A DNA stretch of 64,000 nt from Clostridium sp. 1001271st1 H5 (GCF_005845215.1 NZ_SPHO01000002.1:248001-312000), one strand, 5' to 3'; shown: positions 51,683 to 60,314, counted from the first letter of the stretch. Notes: generated by a model from the sequence alone, not told the origin. Numbers and translations are program-made.

Positions 51683-51724
51683 ATGACCGGTGTGGTTCTG
51701 CAGATGTTTCAGGCTAAAAAATGT

Positions 51725-51752
51725 TTGACATCTGATGGAAAACTTGTATAAT
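51725..51752 (+). promoter_or_regulatory. Promoter of the T-box/iorAB-paaK operon
   Basis: TTGACA (51725-51730) and TATAAT (51747-51752) are both consensus, 16 bp apart. The predicted start near 51759 leads directly into the T-box RNA. Confidence 0.8.
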
Positions 51753-51758
51753 ATCTAG

Positions 51759-52122
51759 TATGCTGAATCTTTGCCGGCAGCCAGGCTGCCGGGATATTCT
51801 GAGCTGTCGTATGCTTGGAATGAGGATTGCAATTAATAAACCGATGAGGCGGAAATCAAACCGTAGAGGGCGTTTACAGAGAGCAGGGGATGGTGGAATC
51901 CCTGTAACAGGCCGGCCGGCAAATGGACCGCTGAGGGAAAGGGGAAAGGCCGTCAGCTGACAGCTTACGCGCCGAGTATCTGGACCGCAGGCCTGCGTTA
52001 AGGGCAGAGCATGTACAGTACCGGATGTACGGTGCATGTTTGAGAGAGCAGTAAAAGTTAAGGTGGTACCGCAGGCATTTTGGGATTCAGGCCTGTCCTT
52101 TCTTGAAAGGACAGGCCTTTTT
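51759..52122 (+). promoter_or_regulatory. T-box riboswitch, predicted tryptophan specifier
   Basis: The T-box sequence AAGGTGGTACCGC is at 52060-52072 and a terminator follows at 52089-52122. Stem I is recognisable: GATGA and the helix GGCGG (51843-51852) pair with CCGCT (51928-51932) and GAG; the distal elements AGAGAG (51878-51883) and GGATGGTGGAATCC (51888-51901) lie between. The codon just before the helix, in the specifier-loop position and followed by the usual A, is TGG (51924-51926), meaning tRNA-Trp. Uncharged tRNA-Trp would pair with both the codon and the T-box and permit read-through into iorA. The variable T-box base is U, which pairs only by wobble with a G discriminator, so the specificity call is strong but not final. 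Confidence 0.88.
52089..52122 (+). terminator. T-box regulated terminator
   Basis: AGGCCTGTCCTTT (52089-52101), loop CTTG, AAAGGACAGGCCT (52106-52118) and TTTT: a perfect 13-bp stem. The competing antiterminator would use the T-box at 52060-52072. Confidence 0.92.
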
Positions 52123-52180
52123 GCATATAATGGTATCAAATCACATCTCAGACAAAACGCAGTTGGGAAGGAGAATGGGA

Positions 52181-54046
52181 ATGTCCAAATCATTTTTAAT
52201 GGGTAATGAGGCTATCGGCCTGGGAGCGGTCCGGGCAGGCGTACAGGTGGTTTCCGGTTATCCGGGAACGCCGTCCACAGAGGTACTGGAAACGGTTGCC
52301 AAGCATAATCCCGGAGATATCTATGTAGAGTGGTCTGTCAATGAAAAGGCAGGTATGGAGGTGGCGGCCGCCGCAGCCTATACCGGAGCCAGGACCATGG
52401 TTACCATGAAGCAGGTGGGGCTCAACGTGGCCTCAGACCCTCTGATGAGCCTGGCTTACGTGGGGGTAAAGGGAGGCATGGTGGTTGTTGTGGCTGACGA
52501 CCCGGGTCCCATATCGTCTCAGACAGAGCAGGACACACGCCGGTTCGGCCAGTTTTCCAAGCTGCCGGTATTTGACCCCAGTTCGCCGGAAGAGGCATAT
52601 GAGATGATAAAGGATGCCTTTGAATATTCTGAGAAATACCATACTCCGGTTTTGTTCCGCCCCACCACAAGACTCTGCCACGGATGTGCCAGCGTGGAGC
52701 TTAAGGAGAGGATTAAGCTTCCGGCGCCTGAGGGATTTGTAAAGGACTCCGGCAAATGGGTTATTTTCCCCAGGCTGTCCCATGCAAACCACAGGATGAT
52801 AGAGGCCCGGAATCCCATTATAGGGGAGGATTTTTCGGGTTACAGATTCAACCTGTTACATAGGGAAGAGGGGAATACGGTCAGAGGCATCATCACCCAT
52901 GGCATCAGCTATGAGTTTGTCATGGAAGCCCTGAACGGATACAAGGGAGCAAGAGTGCTCAAGGTATCCACCCCCAATCCCATGCCGGAGCGTCTGCTTC
53001 TGGAGTTTGCAGAAGGGCTGGATGAGGTGATGGCCGTGGAGGAGCTGGACCCTGTACTGGAACAGGAGATGCTTCTTCTCAGCGGCAGACACCATCTGCC
53101 TCTGGAAGTCAAGGGCAAGCTCACCGGGGAGGTCCAGCCGGCCGGTGAGAATTCCGTGGAGTCTGTCAGAAAGGTTCTGGAGGAGTATCTGGGAGAACCG
53201 TATGTTCAGTACCTGAAGGAACTGGAGGGCTGCCCGGTCCGGCCGGATAACTCCCTGCCCGTACCGCCGCTTCCTGTCCGTCCGCCGGTCCTGTGCGCTG
53301 GATGTCCCCACCGGGCATCCTTCTACGCGGTAAAGCGGGCCATGGAGAAGCTGAACGAGGGCCTGGAGGAAGGCGGGGAGCCGGCAGAGGGAGTTTACTG
53401 CGGCGATATCGGGTGCTATACCCTGGGGAACGCAAAGCCTCTGGATATGGTGGACACCTGTCTGTGTATGGGGGCCGGGATTACCATGGCCCAGGGGATG
53501 CAGCGCGTGGAGCCTGATAAACGGTATTTTTCCTTTGTGGGGGATTCCACCTTTTTTGCCTCCGGCCTGACAGGCATTGTCAATGCGGTATACAATGAGG
53601 CCAGTCTGACCCTGTGTATTCTGGACAACTCCACCACGGCCATGACAGGACACCAGCCCCATCCGGGTACAGGCCATACAATGATGGGCAATGTAGTGGA
53701 TAAGGTGGACATAACAAAGGTGCTGGAGGGCATTGGCGTGAAGCATATTGTCACCGTGGATGCCCTGGATTTAAATGCATGTGTGGACGCTGTGCTTAAG
53801 CTGTCCGCCATGAAGGGCGTGAAAGCAGTCATCTTCAAGTCTCCCTGCGCAGCCATCATAAAGAGCTCCCGCAAATGCAGGATTGTGGAGGACAGCTGCG
53901 TGAACTGCAGGACCTGCATTAATGAGATTGGATGTCCGGCGCTGGTGCTGGACGGGGATATGGTGCGCATCGACAGCGGCCTGTGTACCGGATGCGGCCT
54001 TTGCAGCCAGATTTGTTCTGTGAATGCCATTGAAACGGTTAAATAG
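52181..54046 (+). CDS. iorA: Indolepyruvate ferredoxin oxidoreductase, alpha subunit
   Basis: About 621 residues; ATG 52181 has AAGGAG 7 bp upstream (ATG 52175 is too close to it). The N-terminal pyrimidine-binding domain begins LMGNEAIGLGAVRAGVQVVS followed by GYPGTPSTE. The thiamine-diphosphate domain has CAGCPHR and GDSTFFASGLTGIVNAVYN. The C-terminus is a two-cluster ferredoxin domain (CVNCRTCINEIGCP and CTGCGLCSQICS); the second set is canonical CxxCxxCxxxC, while the first has one Cys spaced CxxCxxxxxC. The enzyme interconverts arylpyruvates with aryl-acetyl-CoA, CO2 and reduced ferredoxin. First gene behind the T-box. Confidence 0.95.
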   Translation: MSKSFLMGNEAIGLGAVRAGVQVVSGYPGTPSTEVLETVAKHNPGDIYVEWSVNEKAGMEVAAAAAYTGARTMVTMKQVGLNVASDPLMSLAYVGVKGGMVVVVADDPGPISSQTEQDTRRFGQFSKLPVFDPSSPEEAYEMIKDAFEYSEKYHTPVLFRPTTRLCHGCASVELKERIKLPAPEGFVKDSGKWVIFPRLSHANHRMIEARNPIIGEDFSGYRFNLLHREEGNTVRGIITHGISYEFVMEALNGYKGARVLKVSTPNPMPERLLLEFAEGLDEVMAVEELDPVLEQEMLLLSGRHHLPLEVKGKLTGEVQPAGENSVESVRKVLEEYLGEPYVQYLKELEGCPVRPDNSLPVPPLPVRPPVLCAGCPHRASFYAVKRAMEKLNEGLEEGGEPAEGVYCGDIGCYTLGNAKPLDMVDTCLCMGAGITMAQGMQRVEPDKRYFSFVGDSTFFASGLTGIVNAVYNEASLTLCILDNSTTAMTGHQPHPGTGHTMMGNVVDKVDITKVLEGIGVKHIVTVDALDLNACVDAVLKLSAMKGVKAVIFKSPCAAIIKSSRKCRIVEDSCVNCRTCINEIGCPALVLDGDMVRIDSGLCTGCGLCSQICSVNAIETVK

Positions 54047-54100
54047 TCCTGTTCCTGACAAAGGGGACCCGGAAGATGCTTGGAGAGCGAGGTAATTAAG

Positions 54101-54694
54101 ATGACAAAAAATGTATTATTGTGCGGAGTGGGCGGCCAGGGCACTGTCCTTGCATCACGCCTCATAGCTCTGGCAGCCATGGAAAAGGGAATGGAAGCCA
54201 GGGGAGCTGAGACCATAGGCATGGCCCAGAGAGGCGGGAGCGTGGTGAGCCATGTGCGCATCGGCGGGGAGATATATTCTCCGCTGATACCACACTGCGG
54301 GGCTGATGTGCTCATTGGCTTTGAACCGGCGGAGGCTGTACGGTGTCTGCCGTACCTGAAAAAAGACGGCTGCGTGGTGGTATCCCCGGCCCCCATACGG
54401 CCGGTGACAGCCTCCCTGACCGGAGGAGCCTACACGGGCCGGGAGATGATGGAATATCTGGAGCGCGCTGCAGAGAATCTGGTGGTGGTGGATGCGGCAT
54501 CCATCGGCAGGGAGTGCGGTTCCTCCAAGGTGATGAATGTGGCCCTGCTGGGAGCAGCCATTGCCAGCGGACTGATAGGCATTTCCCTGGAGGAGATGGA
54601 GGCAGCCATTGAAAAGAGGGTGCCAAAGAAGTTTAAGGACATGAATATGAAGGCCCTGAAGCTGGGCGCAGAAGCCAGCGCCATGAAAAGATAA
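54101..54694 (+). CDS. iorB: Indolepyruvate ferredoxin oxidoreductase, beta subunit
   Basis: About 197 residues; ATG 54101 with GAGGT upstream, 54 bp after iorA. It starts KNVLLCGVGGQGTVLASRLI, then GAETIGMAQRGGSVVSHVRIG, the gamma-type domain of 2-oxoacid:ferredoxin oxidoreductases (PF01558) that binds CoA. It forms the alpha2beta2 enzyme with IorA. Confidence 0.95.
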   Translation: MTKNVLLCGVGGQGTVLASRLIALAAMEKGMEARGAETIGMAQRGGSVVSHVRIGGEIYSPLIPHCGADVLIGFEPAEAVRCLPYLKKDGCVVVSPAPIRPVTASLTGGAYTGREMMEYLERAAENLVVVDAASIGRECGSSKVMNVALLGAAIASGLIGISLEEMEAAIEKRVPKKFKDMNMKALKLGAEASAMKR

Positions 54695-54710
54695 ACGGAG
54701 GATTAACCAG

Positions 54711-55943
54711 ATGAAGATGAAAGAATCCCAGTTCCTTCTCATTAAGGAACAGCTCAAGAAACTGACGGCCAAGGAGTGCTTTTATAAACATAAGCTGGAA
54801 GGCGTCAATGTGAATCAGATACAGTCCCAGGAGGACTTTGAAAAGCTTCCTTTTACCTGGAAGGGTGATTTAAGGGAAGCATATCCGCTGGGACTGATGG
54901 CTGCTCCGGAGGAGGAAATTGTGCGCATCCATTCTTCCTCAGGTACCACGGGAACGCCGGTTATCATCCCTTATACCCAGAAGGATGTGGATGACTGGGC
55001 GCTGATGTTTGCGCGCTGCTATGAGATGGCGGGCATCACCAATCTGGACCGTATCCAGATTACGCCGGGATACGGACTGTGGACAGCCGGAATCGGTTTC
55101 CAGCTGGGAGCCGAGCGCCTGGGCGCCATGACCGTTCCCATGGGGCCGGGCAACACGGATAAACAGCTGCGCATGATGATGGATATGAAGTCCACGGTTC
55201 TGTGCGCCACTTCCTCCTACGCTCTTTTGCTGGCCGAGGAGATTGCCAAGAGAGGGATTGGGGAGCGCATCCATCTGAGGAAGGGCGTTATTGGTTCCGA
55301 GCGCTGGGGCGAGAAGATGAGGAACAGGATAGCGTCAGAGCTGGGAGTGGACCTGTTTGACATCTATGGCCTTACGGAAGTATACGGGCCGGGAATTGCC
55401 ATTAACTGCGAGAAGCAGGGAGCCATGCACTACTGGGATGATTATATTTACATCGAGATAGTGGACCCAAAGACAGGCGAGGTGCTGCCTGACGGGGAGG
55501 TGGGGGAAATCGTCATCACCACCCTGAAAAAGGAGGGTGCGCCCCTGATTCGCTACCGCACCCATGACCTGTCCAGAATCGTGCCGGGGGATTGTCCCTG
55601 CGGTTCCCCTTATCCGAGAATCGGAACCCTGATTGGACGCACCGACGATATGGTCAAGGTCAAGGGCGTAAACATATTCCCAAGCCAGATAGAGGAATTG
55701 TTAAGCTCCATAGAAGGTGCTTCCAGCGAATACCAGGTCATGGTGGACCATCTGATGGGCAAGGATGTGCTGACCCTTTTCGTGGAGACAAATCCCTCAA
55801 TCAACAAATATGCACTGGAAATCGAAATCCAGAATCAGTTCAAGGGGCGGATTGGCCTGACTCCGGTGGTAAAGCTGGTGGAACTGGGCGAGCTTCCAAG
55901 AAGCGAAAAGAAGTCCACCCGCGTATTTGACAACCGGTATTAA
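54711..55943 (+). CDS. paaK: Phenylacetate/indoleacetate-CoA ligase (PaaK type)
   Basis: 410 residues. GGAGGA lies 8 bp before ATG 54711; ATG 54717 is an alternative. AMP-forming acyl-CoA ligase motifs are RIHSSSGTTGTPVIIPYT (P-loop-like), FDIYGLTEVYGPG, IRYRTHDLSRI and GRTDDMVKVKGVNIFPSQIE, matching PaaK. It activates arylacetates with ATP and CoA. Co-transcribed with iorAB, 16 bp apart, it would supply arylacetyl-CoA for reductive carboxylation by IOR, or act in reverse. Control by a Trp T-box favours the first, anabolic reading. Confidence 0.93.
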   Translation: MKMKESQFLLIKEQLKKLTAKECFYKHKLEGVNVNQIQSQEDFEKLPFTWKGDLREAYPLGLMAAPEEEIVRIHSSSGTTGTPVIIPYTQKDVDDWALMFARCYEMAGITNLDRIQITPGYGLWTAGIGFQLGAERLGAMTVPMGPGNTDKQLRMMMDMKSTVLCATSSYALLLAEEIAKRGIGERIHLRKGVIGSERWGEKMRNRIASELGVDLFDIYGLTEVYGPGIAINCEKQGAMHYWDDYIYIEIVDPKTGEVLPDGEVGEIVITTLKKEGAPLIRYRTHDLSRIVPGDCPCGSPYPRIGTLIGRTDDMVKVKGVNIFPSQIEELLSSIEGASSEYQVMVDHLMGKDVLTLFVETNPSINKYALEIEIQNQFKGRIGLTPVVKLVELGELPRSEKKSTRVFDNRY

Positions 55944-55956
55944 GGCGGATTGTTTT

Positions 55957-56196
55957 TCAAATCCGTTCCAGAGGCCGCACCAGTACCTCCCTGGCATTCT
56001 GGGGTCTGAGGGCAATGACCGTGCCCTGTATCTGGTAGGCGGACATGCGGTCCCGGCGGCCCTTCATGACACAGGTTACCTGGGCCGCTGCGGTAAATCC
56101 CAGCTCTTCCAGCCGCAGGGACATGGGCGGTTCGCTGATGACCCAGACGATTTCCGCCCGTTCTCCCGGATTCAGTTCATGTAGGGGATAGACCAT
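55957..56196 (-). CDS. feoA: FeoA family protein
   Basis: 79 residues, an SH3-like FeoA domain: YPLHELNPGERAEIVWVISE, LRLEELGFTAAAQVTCVMKG and a final YQIQGTVIALRPQNAREVLV. FeoA usually assists FeoB in ferrous iron uptake; here it is alone, and the only FeoB-like gene of the window is 8 kb away on the same strand. The RBS is weak. It is convergent with paaK across 13 bp. Confidence 0.88.
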   Translation of the reverse strand: MVYPLHELNPGERAEIVWVISEPPMSLRLEELGFTAAAQVTCVMKGRRDRMSAYQIQGTVIALRPQNAREVLVRPLERI

Positions 56197-56264
56197 AGTG
56201 AATCACCGTTCAGGGTTGTTATGATATTATATGCAAAGTACGTATCTATGGGAATAAAACAGGG

Positions 56265-56295
56265 TTGTCACACTTTTGGCCCGGCCCCGTATAAT
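56265..56295 (+). promoter_or_regulatory. Possible promoter of the Cys/Asn-rich gene
   Basis: TTGTCA (56265-56270) and TATAAT (56290-56295), spaced 19 bp, which is long. The start would lie about 27 bp before the ATG at 56329. Confidence 0.4.
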
Positions 56296-56328
56296 AAAGT
56301 ACAACCTAGATGAAAGGAGATTAACACT

Positions 56329-56679
56329 ATGAATTATAATGATTGTAATGGTTGGAATGGATATGCAGGAACGTATGAGGGAACTTATTATGCAGGGGAC
56401 GCAGGATTCGCCAGAACGGCAGCTGCCAGCGGGAACTGCGCCGCCGCAGCGACGGCAGCCGGGTCAGGCAGCGGCTCCGGCCGGAACTGCGATTTATACT
56501 GGCAGGGATATATGGCGGGATTCTATGCCAACAACAACTGCAATCAGTCTGCTGAGGCAAGGACGGCTGCCCAGGCGGCAGGCAGGACTGCTGCTGCTTC
56601 AAACTGCCGCTGCTCCTGTAATAATTGCTGCAATTGGAACAATTGCAATTCCTGCAATTCCTGCAGCCTGCGGTTATAA
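56329..56679 (+). CDS. Cysteine/asparagine-rich small protein of unknown function
   Basis: 116 residues, no family recognised. AAAGGAG about 9 bp before the ATG supports this frame over the overlapping ATG 56339 frame. The N-terminal part is rich in Asn, Tyr and Gly (MNYNDCNGWNGYAGTYEG), the middle in Ala/Gly/Ser, and the last 26 residues hold eight Cys in a pattern dominated by NC, CNNCC and CNSC. There is no signal peptide. Such composition suggests a spore-coat or metal-binding protein, or a disulfide-cross-linked structural protein. No modifying enzyme gene is adjacent. Confidence 0.7.
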   Translation: MNYNDCNGWNGYAGTYEGTYYAGDAGFARTAAASGNCAAAATAAGSGSGSGRNCDLYWQGYMAGFYANNNCNQSAEARTAAQAAGRTAAASNCRCSCNNCCNWNNCNSCNSCSLRL

Positions 56680-56703
56680 TAATTAAAATAAATGCTGAAA
56701 CAG

Positions 56704-56730
56704 CCAGGGCCTCCCTTGTGGAGGCCCTGG
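56704..56730. terminator. Hairpin between the Cys-rich gene and sfsA
   Basis: CCAGGGCCTCC (56704-56714) and GGAGGCCCTGG (56720-56730), an 11-bp perfect stem with a 5-nt loop between two convergent genes. No T-run follows on the plus strand, so its strength is uncertain. Confidence 0.55.
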
Positions 56731-56760
56731 CCTGAATTGCCTGAAGCGTATCGTATTGCC

Positions 56761-57507
56761 CTAATCCAGCATAACCCTTACCGGCAAATCCACAGCCATG
56801 GTATCAGGGGTAATGAGACAGTCGTATGCCAGCACATGGACGCCGGCCTTATGAGCCTGTCTGAGCGCCTCCCCGAAGGCCGGATGGGTGATATCATTGG
56901 GGGTAAAACCCTGAACACCTTTCATCTGGATGACAAACAGGACATAGGCTTCATAACCCTCTTCACGGGCCCTTATAAGGCCTTTCAGGTGCTTGATGCC
57001 CCGTTCCGTGGGCGCATCAGGAAACATGGCCAGGCCATGTTCCTCCAGGGTTACGCCCTTGACTTCCATAAAGGCCGGTGATACAGCGTCTGTTTCCCGG
57101 TGCCTAAGGGAGAAGGCCAGGTCAAACCGGGAGTCTCCATGGGTGACTTCCCGCCGTATGTCAAAGGGTACATAAGAACCAGGAGGCAGGCAGGACGTTT
57201 CCGGGGGCCGGTTTTCCCCCAGTGCGGTAAGCCATTCCCAGGCAGCCTTGTTGGGGGCCTGGGAATCCATGTTGATGAGCAGTTCCCCTTTATACACGCC
57301 AATCAGGTCATACTCCGTCTTTCTGCCTGCAAGGGCGGCGCCCGGATGGAATTCCAGTATGACCGTGGCTCCCGCAAGCAGAAGCTCCCTGCACCGTCCG
57401 GTGTTTTTTACATGGCAGACAACCCTCCTGCCCCCTGTTTCCACATGGGCGATGAAGCGGTTGGGCCGGCTTATGAAGGTTCCCGTAACAATATGTTCAT
57501 AGGTCAT
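56761..57507 (-). CDS. sfsA: SfsA family protein (sugar fermentation stimulation homologue)
   Basis: 248 residues. FISRPNRFIAHVETGG, HVKNTGRCRELLLAGA and SRFDLAF are the conserved N-terminal segments; GFTPNDITHPAFGEALRQAHKAGVHVLAYDC is the conserved C-terminal part with a nuclease-like fold. The biochemical role is not established; E. coli SfsA was described as a DNA-binding stimulator of maltose genes. RBS GGGAGGG. Divergent from thrC. Confidence 0.93.
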   Translation of the reverse strand: MTYEHIVTGTFISRPNRFIAHVETGGRRVVCHVKNTGRCRELLLAGATVILEFHPGAALAGRKTEYDLIGVYKGELLINMDSQAPNKAAWEWLTALGENRPPETSCLPPGSYVPFDIRREVTHGDSRFDLAFSLRHRETDAVSPAFMEVKGVTLEEHGLAMFPDAPTERGIKHLKGLIRAREEGYEAYVLFVIQMKGVQGFTPNDITHPAFGEALRQAHKAGVHVLAYDCLITPDTMAVDLPVRVMLD

Positions 57508-57636
57508 GATGATGTCCCTCCCGGGTGTATTGGGCCGTCTCTGGATACGGCGGCGGGTAAGGACCCGGCAGTATCAGGACAGGCTGTATCAGTATACCAG
57601 ATAAAGGACGGAAAAGGAAGGTATCCGTGTTTACAG

Positions 57637-57665
57637 TTGCGTCTGACCGGGAAATATGTTAATAT
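57637..57665 (+). promoter_or_regulatory. Possible thrC promoter
   Basis: TTGCGT (57637-57642) and TAATAT (57660-57665), 17 bp apart, in the 205 bp divergent gap between sfsA and thrC. No T-box or other leader was seen there. Confidence 0.4.
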
Positions 57666-57712
57666 TTTGGTAACATTACGAATTGAGAAATGGTAAAGCG
57701 AGGAAAAAGAGT

Positions 57713-59209
57713 ATGGGATTAACCTATCAGAGTACAAGAGGCGGTGAAAAGGAAGTGACGGCTTCCATGGCCATCTTACAGGGCCTTGCAAAGGACGGCG
57801 GCCTGTTTATGCCGTCCGGTATTCCGGAACTGGATGTACCCCTTGAGAAGCTGGCATCCATGACATACCAGGAAACGGCGTATGAGGTCATGAAGCTGTT
57901 TCTGACAGATTATACGCAGGAGGAGCTTAAGAGCTGTATTGCCAGGGCTTATGACAGCAAGTTTGATACAGAAGAGATTGCGCCCCTTGCAAAGGCTGAC
58001 GGAGCATATTACCTTGAGCTGTATCACGGAAGCACCATTGCATTTAAGGACATGGCTCTGTCCATCCTGCCGCATCTCATGACCACAGCTGCTAAGAAAA
58101 ACAATGTGGACCGGGAAATCGTGATTCTCACAGCCACATCCGGGGATACGGGCAAAGCGGCCATGGCCGGGTTTGCAGATGTGCCCGGTACCCGTATCAT
58201 TGTATTCTATCCCAAGGACGGAGTCAGCAAGGTCCAGGAGCTGCAGATGCGTACCCAGAAAGGGGACAACACCTCTGTGGTGGCCATCCACGGCAATTTT
58301 GACGATGCCCAGACCGGCGTGAAAAAAATCTTTGGGGACAAGGCCCTGGAGGCAGAGCTTGCAGGGAAAGGTTTCCAGTTTTCCTCGGCAAACTCCATTA
58401 ACATCGGCCGTCTGGTTCCGCAGATTGTATACTATGTATATGCTTATGCCAAACTGTTAGAGGCGGGAGAGATAGAAAAGGGCGAAAAAATCAATGTGGT
58501 GGTGCCCACCGGCAATTTCGGCAACATCCTTGCAGCCTATTTTGCCAAACGCATGGGACTTCCTGTGAAGACGCTGGTATGCGCTTCCAATGACAACAAA
58601 GTCCTCTACGACTTTTTCACCACGGGAACCTATGACAGGAGGAGGGAGTTCATACTCACCAATTCACCGTCCATGGATATCCTTATTTCCAGCAACCTGG
58701 AGCGCCTTATCTACCTGAGCGCAGGATGCGACGCCCTTGCGAATAAAAGCCTGATGCAGAGACTTTCTGAGGAAGGAAGATATGAGGTGACGCCTGAGAT
58801 GCGGGCCTTTATGTCCGATTTTGCGGGAGGTTTTGCCACCCAGGAGCAGAATGCTGTCACCATCAGGAAGCTGTTTGATGACACGGGCTATCTCATCGAC
58901 ACCCACACAGGCGTTGCAGCCACTGTGTACGGAAATTACAGGAAAGAAAGCGGGGATGACACAAAGACCGTCATAGCATCCACGGCCAGCCCCTATAAAT
59001 TCTCCCACAGCGTAATGGAAGCCATTGCAGGCAGAGAGGGACTGGAAGGCAGGGATGAGTTTGAAATTGTGGATGCCCTCAGCGCCCTGTCCGGCGTGGC
59101 TGTTCCCCAGGCAGTGGAGGAAATCCGCCATGCAGCCATCCGCCACAGCAGGGAATGCGGCGCGGATGATATGAAGGCCGAGGTAAAGGACATCCTGGGC
59201 ATCAGCTGA
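57713..59209 (+). CDS. thrC: Threonine synthase
   Basis: About 498 residues; ATG 57713 with GCGAGGA upstream, giving MGLTYQSTRGG as in E. coli-type ThrC. The PLP lysine is in GSTIAFKDMALS, and the glycine loop is TATSGDTGKAAM. It converts O-phosphohomoserine to threonine. The length fits the longer ThrC class (about 480-500). Single-gene unit. Confidence 0.95.
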   Translation: MGLTYQSTRGGEKEVTASMAILQGLAKDGGLFMPSGIPELDVPLEKLASMTYQETAYEVMKLFLTDYTQEELKSCIARAYDSKFDTEEIAPLAKADGAYYLELYHGSTIAFKDMALSILPHLMTTAAKKNNVDREIVILTATSGDTGKAAMAGFADVPGTRIIVFYPKDGVSKVQELQMRTQKGDNTSVVAIHGNFDDAQTGVKKIFGDKALEAELAGKGFQFSSANSINIGRLVPQIVYYVYAYAKLLEAGEIEKGEKINVVVPTGNFGNILAAYFAKRMGLPVKTLVCASNDNKVLYDFFTTGTYDRRREFILTNSPSMDILISSNLERLIYLSAGCDALANKSLMQRLSEEGRYEVTPEMRAFMSDFAGGFATQEQNAVTIRKLFDDTGYLIDTHTGVAATVYGNYRKESGDDTKTVIASTASPYKFSHSVMEAIAGREGLEGRDEFEIVDALSALSGVAVPQAVEEIRHAAIRHSRECGADDMKAEVKDILGIS

Positions 59210-59299
59210 TTAAATGAAAAACATCTTCCTTTTTGTTCGCGTATGCGATATAATGGGTGAGATAGTTAATAAAATAACAAAGTTATAAGGAGGTATAAT

Positions 59300-60163
59300 A
59301 TGTTAGTTTCAGCAAAAGACATGCTTGAGAAAGCAAGGGAAGGCAAGTACGCAGTTGGCCAGTTCAACATCAACAACCTGGAGTGGACAAAGTCCGTACT
59401 GCTGACAGCAGAAGAACTGAAATCTCCGGTTATCCTGGGCGTATCCGAGGGCGCAGGAAAGTATATGACAGGATTTAAGACAGTTGCTGCCATGGTTGAA
59501 GCCATGATGGAAGAACTGAACATCACGGTTCCGGTTGCCCTGCATCTGGACCATGGTACTTACGATGGCTGCTATAAATGTATCAAAGCAGGATTTTCCT
59601 CCATCATGTTTGATGGTTCCCATTATCCGATTGAGGAGAACATCGAGAAGACAAAGGAGCTGGTTAAGGTAGCACATGCCATGGGCCTGTCTCTGGAGGC
59701 AGAGGTTGGCTCCATCGGCGGCGAGGAAGACGGCGTGGTAGGCTTAGGCGAGTGCGCTGACCCTCAGGAGTGTAAGGCTATCGCTGACCTGGGAATTGAT
59801 TTCCTGGCAGCAGGTATCGGCAATATCCACGGTAAATATCCTGAGAACTGGCCAGGTCTGCGTTTCGACGTATTAGAGCAGGTAAAGGCAGCTGTAGGAG
59901 ATATGCCCCTGGTTCTTCACGGCGGCACAGGTATCCCTGAGGATATGATTCAGAAGGCCATCAGCCTGGGCGTTGCCAAAATCAATGTAAACACAGAGTG
60001 CCAGCTGTCCTTTGCAGCAGCCACCAGGGAATACATTGAGGCAGGCAAGGACCAGAAGGGCAAGGGCTTTGACCCAAGAAAGCTTCTGGCTCCGGGCGCT
60101 GATGCAATCAGGGCAACGGTTAAGGAAAAGATGGAGCTGTTTGGTTCCGTTGGCAAGGCATAA
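59300..60163 (+). CDS. fba: Class II fructose-1,6-bisphosphate aldolase
   Basis: 287 residues. Zinc and active-site segments are ALHLDHGTYDGCYKCIKAGF, IMFDGSHYP, EAEVGSIGGEEDG, GIGNIHGKYP and VLHGGTGIPEDMI. It cleaves fructose-1,6-bisphosphate in glycolysis. RBS AAGGAGG. TATAAT at 59249-59254 is a likely -10, with a poor -35. Preferred-codon use looks stronger than in its neighbours, as expected for a highly expressed gene. Confidence 0.96.
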   Translation: MLVSAKDMLEKAREGKYAVGQFNINNLEWTKSVLLTAEELKSPVILGVSEGAGKYMTGFKTVAAMVEAMMEELNITVPVALHLDHGTYDGCYKCIKAGFSSIMFDGSHYPIEENIEKTKELVKVAHAMGLSLEAEVGSIGGEEDGVVGLGECADPQECKAIADLGIDFLAAGIGNIHGKYPENWPGLRFDVLEQVKAAVGDMPLVLHGGTGIPEDMIQKAISLGVAKINVNTECQLSFAAATREYIEAGKDQKGKGFDPRKLLAPGADAIRATVKEKMELFGSVGKA

Positions 60164-60314
60164 TATCCGGTATACCGGCTTATTTATAACTCACAGTGTT
60201 ATATTCGACATCAGTTATTAATATAACTTAATAATCCTTATTAGAATAAAAATGTGTTTTTATTTAAAAACCACTTGCAATTTCAGTGGAAATGGTTTAT
60301 TTTAATAAAGAACA

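Noticed and set aside
53416..54396. Minus-strand ORF of 326 codons opposite iorA and iorB
   Set aside because: Antisense to two clearly conserved genes, with no RBS and no domain.
56339..56686. Second plus-strand frame overlapping the Cys/Asn-rich gene
   Set aside because: The RBS spacing fits ATG 56329, not 56339, and the alternative product shows only Ala/Pro/Gln-rich shadow composition.
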